A DNA stretch of 64,000 nucleotides from Hymenobacter rubidus (lineage in GTDB: Bacteria > Bacteroidota > Bacteroidia > Cytophagales > Hymenobacteraceae): the NCBI RefSeq assembly GCF_016734815.1, contig NZ_JAERQF010000011.1:1-64000 (forward strand), given 5' to 3'. Below, piece after piece: positions 60,502 to 64,000 of this stretch. Each line of letters starts with the position of its first letter. Position 1 is the stretch's first letter. Both the position numbers and the translations under genes were made by a program. The notes beneath the pieces are model-generated. The model saw only the letters and a list, made by a program, of their open reading frames with translations, was not told the origin of the DNA and did not search any database.

Positions 60502-61176
60502 ATGCTCAACCGCTTCCTGCTGCCTGCGCTGGCTGCCACGCTGCTCACCACCGCCTGCACCGAGCCGCCCAAAACGGTGGCCGCGCTGCCCATCCTGGGC
60601 GAACGCGACGTGCGCCCGCGCGCCGACGGCGGCCCCGCCGACACCGTGTACGCCGCCGTGCCGGCCTTCCGCCTCACCGACCAGGCGGGCCAACCCGTTT
60701 CGAACCAAACTTTTGCCGGCCGCGCCTACGTCACCGATTTCTTTTTTGCCACTTGCCCCGGCATCTGCCCCAAAATGCAGAGCGAGCTGCTGAAGGTGTA
60801 CAAGAAATTCCCCACCGACCCGCGCATCAGCTTTCTGTCCATCACCATCGACCCCGACCACGATAGCACCGCCGTGCTGCGCGACTACGCCCAGCGCCTT
60901 GGCATCGGCGATGCCAGTCGTTGGCATTTCGCCAGCCTCGGCGACCGCGCCAAGTCGTTTGAGCTGGCCAACCATTTGCTCACGGGCGTAGTGCCCGATA
61001 GCCTCGCCCCCGGCGGGCTGGCCCACAACGGCACCCTGGCCCTGGTCGATGACCGGGGCTACATTCGCGGTGCCTACGACGGCCTGAACGCGGGCCAGGT
61101 TGCAGCCTTGCAGCGCGACATTCCCGTTTTGCTTGCCGAGATTGACGGCCGCAAAAAAGGGGTAGCAAAGAAATAA
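60502..61176 (+). CDS. SCO1/SenC-family copper chaperone lipoprotein
   Basis: A 224-residue thioredoxin-fold lipoprotein (lipobox LLTTAC with C19). The copper site is complete: C85 and C89 in CPGIC and H175 in LAHNGT. SCO proteins deliver copper to the CuA centre of cytochrome c oxidase or reduce its cysteines in the periplasm. Cotranscribed with the lipoprotein upstream and a cytochrome c downstream, supporting a respiratory role. Confidence 0.93.
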   Translation: MLNRFLLPALAATLLTTACTEPPKTVAALPILGERDVRPRADGGPADTVYAAVPAFRLTDQAGQPVSNQTFAGRAYVTDFFFATCPGICPKMQSELLKVYKKFPTDPRISFLSITIDPDHDSTAVLRDYAQRLGIGDASRWHFASLGDRAKSFELANHLLTGVVPDSLAPGGLAHNGTLALVDDRGYIRGAYDGLNAGQVAALQRDIPVLLAEIDGRKKGVAKK

Positions 61177-61220
61177 AGCGCAGACATGAGCGAGAATGTC
61201 AGGCAGCGCGTCGAGAGTTT

Positions 61221-61308
61221 CTCACCCCCGGCCCCCTTTTCCCGCGGAGAAGGGGGCGCGCACTCGTGTCAGGCTCCCCTCTCCGCGGGAGAGGGGCCGG
61301 GGGTGAGG
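61221..61308. repeat. GC-rich palindromic repeat (CTCACCCCCGGCCCC family)
   Basis: The run CTCACCCCCGGCCCC near 61221 and its inverse GGGGCCGGGGGTGAG ending near 61308 flank inverted CCGCGGAGA/TCTCCGCGG units. The right arm carries the GTG that appears to start the cytochrome c gene. Confidence 0.75.
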
Positions 61309-61701
61309 TTCCGCCCCGCCGTTCTGTTCGCCTTCCTTCCGCTGCTCGCCCTTGCCGGCTGCTTCAGCAACAACCGGCACCAGGGTGAAAAGCTATACGC
61401 CCAGCACTGCGCCAGCTGCCACGGCGACCAAGGGCAGGGCCTGGAACGACTCATCCCACCGCTAGCCGGTTCCGACTACCTCACCGACCACCGCCGCGAG
61501 CTACCCTGCCTGCTTCACAACGGCCAAAACGAAGTGATGGTGGTGAATGGCGTGGGCTACCACAACGTGATGCCCAGCAACAAAGGCCTGAGCCCCGCCC
61601 AGCTCACCAACCTGCTGAATTACATTGAAAGCCACTGGGGCAACGAGGCAGTTCCGCGCACCATTCACGACGTACAGGCGCAGCTTGACAAGTGCCGGTG
61701 A
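61303..61701 (+). CDS. Cytochrome c lipoprotein
   Basis: A 132-residue mono-haem c-type cytochrome. CASCH (36-40) binds haem, and a Met in YHNVMPSN is the likely second axial ligand. From the GTG at 61303 the protein begins MRFRPAVLFAFLPLLALAGC, a good lipoprotein signal with C20. A longer frame from ATG 61186 would put about 39 repeat-encoded residues before this signal, so I favour the GTG, which lies inside the repeat. Periplasmic, membrane-anchored electron carrier beside SCO. Confidence 0.82.
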   Translation: MRFRPAVLFAFLPLLALAGCFSNNRHQGEKLYAQHCASCHGDQGQGLERLIPPLAGSDYLTDHRRELPCLLHNGQNEVMVVNGVGYHNVMPSNKGLSPAQLTNLLNYIESHWGNEAVPRTIHDVQAQLDKCR

Positions 61702-61932
61702 ACACGCGTGTCGTGCCGGATTGTGCGTAGGCTTGCCTCGCCGAAGCACGGTTTGTAGTAAGTCGCTAGCGCAGGCTTGGCAAGCCCCTGCACTGTGTGC
61801 ACGCCGGAAAAAAGGGCCGAATGACTTGTGCTATTTCCTGCTCCACCAACGTTCCAGCGCCTCATTCCCTCCTTACCTAACCCATTTTTCGCCGTAGATT
61901 GCACCCCAATCCATTTGCATCTTGAATTCCCT

Positions 61933-62862
61933 ATGGGCCTGTTCGACTTCCTGAAAAATAAACCCGCCGACGACAAGCCGGCTTCTGCTGCTACGCCCGG
62001 CACCCCCACCCCCGCCCCCGAAAAACCCGCTGGCGGGCCGCGCTACCAAGGCGCCAAGTTTACCGCGCCGCCCGAACCCGCAGCGCCGGTGCCCACCTAC
62101 CAGGTGCCCGAGCCGCTGCCCCTGCCCTTCAAGCCCGAGAACGTGCTGGAGCAGCTGTTGCTGCTGGCCGCTACCGACGAAAACGCCCGCCCGGCCTTTT
62201 ACCAAGCCTTATTGCAAGAGGAAATCCTCATGATTCTGGCGCCCATGGAAGGCATCGAGCCCGGCGAAGTTACCCTCGCCGAAGGCCAGGAAATCCAGCT
62301 CCAGATTCTGAGCGACGGCAAGCTGCCCATTTTCTCCTCGCCCCCGCGCCTCAGCGACGGTGGTGTGGACAATGGCCCCGTGAGCTACGTGCGCATTCCC
62401 GGCCACGCGTTCTTCAACATGGTGCAGGGCCAAGACTGCGTGCTGAACCCCTTCTCGCCCGCTGGCAAGCTCCTGCCGAAGGACGAGCTGGCGGCCCTGC
62501 TCAACGGCCAGCTCACCGGGCCGCTCTCGCCCGCCGGCGGCGATGCCCAAGTACTGCTCAGCCAACCGGCCGAGTACCCGCAGGCCATTGCCGATGGCGT
62601 AGCTGCCTGGGCGGCCAGCCAGCCTCACATCGAAGCCGCCTACCTGGCCCAGATGCAGCTCGCCAACAACCCCGACGTGCCCCGCCTGCTCCTCGCCTTC
62701 ATCAGCACCAATCCCGACCCCAGCTTCATGCAGGAACTCGGCCCGGTGCTCGAGGGCAAGACCAACGTTTACCAGTTCGTCGATTTGATGCTGCTGGACA
62801 TGAACTCGGAAGAGGGCGTGAATCCGTACTTCCGCACCATTGAGCCGTTTTATCAGAAGTAG
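61933..62862 (+). CDS. SseB-domain protein (enhanced-serine-sensitivity type)
   Basis: A 309-residue cytoplasmic protein starting MGLFDFLKNKPADDK. A Pro/Ala-rich linker (20-75) leads to an SseB_N-like domain (LEQLLLLAATDENARPAFYQALLQEEILMIL) and a C-terminal SseB_C-like part (YPQAIADGVAAWAASQPHIEAAYLAQM). The name comes from E. coli SseB; biochemical function is unknown and there is no link to secretion here. A terminator follows. Confidence 0.8.
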   Translation: MGLFDFLKNKPADDKPASAATPGTPTPAPEKPAGGPRYQGAKFTAPPEPAAPVPTYQVPEPLPLPFKPENVLEQLLLLAATDENARPAFYQALLQEEILMILAPMEGIEPGEVTLAEGQEIQLQILSDGKLPIFSSPPRLSDGGVDNGPVSYVRIPGHAFFNMVQGQDCVLNPFSPAGKLLPKDELAALLNGQLTGPLSPAGGDAQVLLSQPAEYPQAIADGVAAWAASQPHIEAAYLAQMQLANNPDVPRLLLAFISTNPDPSFMQELGPVLEGKTNVYQFVDLMLLDMNSEEGVNPYFRTIEPFYQK

Positions 62863-62875
62863 CAAAACATATGAC

Positions 62876-62902
62876 TCCCCTCCTTACCAAGGAGGGGAGT
62901 TT
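62876..62902 (+). terminator. Short GC hairpin after the SseB-type gene
   Basis: ACTCCCCTCCTT-acc-AAGGAGGGGAGT followed by TTT; a compact intrinsic terminator. Confidence 0.75.
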
Positions 62903-62976
62903 TCGCGCGGCGAAAATGGGGTTTGGTTGTGGCATGTGCACCGGCTCCTCTCATCCGAACGTCAGGCTTAGAGTAA

Positions 62977-63060
62977 TTTCGGAGTCGGTGTACAGGCGCT
63001 GGAAGTAGCGCGAACGGTGTAGTTCGCGCTACTTCCAGCGCCTGTACACCGACTCCGAAA
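62977..63060. repeat. Perfect 39-bp inverted repeat
   Basis: Arms 62977-63015 and 63022-63060 are exact inverses around a 6-base loop. It lies in the 412-base gap between convergent genes, together with the hairpin at 62876 and the short repeat at 63174; nothing else was seen in that gap. Confidence 0.8.
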
Positions 63061-63173
63061 CCGCTGCAATATAGCCAAACCCGAATAATTGCTTCAAAAA
63101 ACTCAGCAGGCAGTTTTTTTTGCGGAAACATTCATCTCAGCGAGGCGCTTGGCTAGCAGAATACCCACACATC

Positions 63174-63226
63174 GAAGCTGTTTCGGAAGGGTGTCGTTTG
63201 CCGGTCCGACGGCCTAAACAACTTCA
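63174..63226. repeat. Dispersed palindromic repeat, short copy
   Basis: GAAGCTGTTTCGGAAGGGTG and the following bases match the outer end of the repeat at 260-412, joined directly to that element's other end (GACGGCCTAAAC). It looks like a copy with the interior deleted. Confidence 0.65.
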
Positions 63227-63274
63227 TCAGCAGTAATGCCCTACATGCTTGGCGGTCTGGTGCCCCTTGCACGG

Positions 63275-64000
63275 CTACTCTTCCGGCAGCTTATTGTATA
63301 CCTGCGTTGGCGGGGCGCTTTCCTGGTCGAACCGGACGCCCTTGGTTTTCTTGGCGGCTTTCAATTCATCAGTCCCTGCGCCACCAAATATTCTGATTGC
63401 AGGCTTGCGGCCAGGTCCATCCTGCTCGACTACAAACACATCATCGCCGCCCAAGCCTTCGATTTGAATGCGTTGGGTCTCAGCGGGTAGAAAAGCCCGG
63501 TGGTAAAATGGCGCCGCAGTAGCAGCCGCCTGCACCGTGACCACCGTCGAATCAGCATAGCGGTGAATGACGAACCGCTCGGCCTGGTCCGTGCCGCCGA
63601 TGCGCGGCCGCCGGGCCAGCTCACGGTAAAATCCATCGGCCAGGGCAGGCAGCTGCTCGCGGCGGGCTTGGAGGGCCGCAATGGTGCGCGGGCCTTCCAG
63701 GGCAAAGGCGGCCGCCGGCAGTCGGTGCACGGCCCGCGCAAGGAGGGTGTCCGGCAGGCGCTGCTGCATGGCACGGGCCGTGGCCAGGAACTGACTGCGA
63801 TTGAGAGCATTCAACCCGCGTTGGTCGAGGTAGTGGCCCGAACCCATCAGGCCGGCCGGATGCTTGTAGCGCGGCGCAAACGTGACCCAGTGCCGCAGCG
63901 CCAGATGCCCCACCAGCCAGCCCAGCACCCCATCATCGAGGCGGTAGAACACCATGTCACGGTCCTTCGGCAGCGGCATCAACGCCATGACTCCGCCTTT
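63275..64000 (-). CDS. C-terminal end of a BamA/phosphoesterase-family protein (5' end outside window)
   Basis: At least 242 codons; the frame stays open through the right edge. Phrases such as VFYRLDDGVLGWLVGHL, LNRSQFLATARAMQQRLPDTLLARAVHRLP, RREQLPALADGFYRELA and GTDQAERFVIHRY match the segment between the metallophosphatase and the Omp85 barrel in Bacteroidota proteins of the metallophosphoesterase-BamA type. Here the protein stops about 30 residues after this segment (FGGAGTDELKAAKKTKG...NKLPEE), so no barrel is encoded on it. Either a barrel-less variant or a truncated one. Confidence 0.6.
   Translation of the reverse strand, partial: KGGVMALMPLPKDRDMVFYRLDDGVLGWLVGHLALRHWVTFAPRYKHPAGLMGSGHYLDQRGLNALNRSQFLATARAMQQRLPDTLLARAVHRLPAAAFALEGPRTIAALQARREQLPALADGFYRELARRPRIGGTDQAERFVIHRYADSTVVTVQAAATAAPFYHRAFLPAETQRIQIEGLGGDDVFVVEQDGPGRKPAIRIFGGAGTDELKAAKKTKGVRFDQESAPPTQVYNKLPEE

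Noticed and set aside
61933..62862. Type III secretion component because of the SseB name
   Set aside because: The domain matches the E. coli enhanced-serine-sensitivity SseB type and no secretion genes are nearby.

Overview
The window looks like chromosome of a GC-rich Bacteroidota bacterium of the Cytophagales, most like Hymenobacter. The reasons are the family set (DUF3078 protein, two-component propeller kinase, TonB receptor, DegT/Gfo-Idh sugar genes, bestrophin, BamA-like phosphoesterase), the Bacteroidota TAnnTTTG minus-7 promoter boxes placed before several genes, and dispersed palindromic repeats between genes. The species assignment is inference; no rRNA or tRNA gene was recognised.

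Left part (1-16.8 kb), mixed strands: an ECF sigma factor with its putative membrane anti-sigma and a Spy/CpxP-like small protein; the SRP RNA; fructose-6-phosphate-aldolase-type transaldolase; a 67-aa protein with an FtsE ATPase; a three-gene sugar block (GT2, DegT aminotransferase, Gfo/Idh/MocA); a polysaccharide deacetylase; a DUF3078 protein; a large AddB-like iron-sulfur nuclease; a cytosine-deaminase-like enzyme; KDPG aldolase; and a bestrophin channel directly followed by an LCIB-type carbonic anhydrase, which together resemble the algal inorganic-carbon module.

Centre (16.8-49.6 kb): 28 genes, all on the minus strand, with no gap above about 130 bp and a good sigma-A-type promoter plus palindrome just upstream of the first gene (near 49.6 kb). 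In transcription order they are: DJ-1/PfpI protein, ThDP decarboxylase, GMC oxidoreductase, an array of nine SnoaL/NTF2-fold genes holding eleven domains (with one membrane protein inside), a second DJ-1 protein, a VOC protein, an AGE-family epimerase-like protein, STAS, GlgX-type debranching enzyme, STAS, RsbW-like kinase, an nSTAND1-TM-WD40 giant, a TonB receptor, a GNAT, an ATP/ADP-translocase-like carrier with HEAT repeats, three histidine-kinase-like proteins (two with the phospho-acceptor His replaced by Asp) and a response regulator with a PP2C phosphatase. The block joins small-molecule chemistry to a complete partner-switching circuit that has no sigma factor beside it. I know of no described system with this composition and regard it as the best candidate for something new.

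Right part (50-64 kb): a small orphan ORF, an unassigned structured small RNA with promoter and terminator, a TetR regulator, a ClC transporter with CBS domains, a BaiN/HI0933-type flavoprotein, a small membrane protein, a variant diadenylate-cyclase-domain protein, a beta-barrel protein, an aldo/keto reductase, a methyltransferase-like protein, a lipoprotein/SCO/cytochrome c trio, an SseB-type protein and the end of a BamA/phosphoesterase-family protein. Palindromic repeats repeatedly touch coding sequence here and elsewhere: they appear to supply the start or N-terminus of two proteins and form an in-frame insert in a third.
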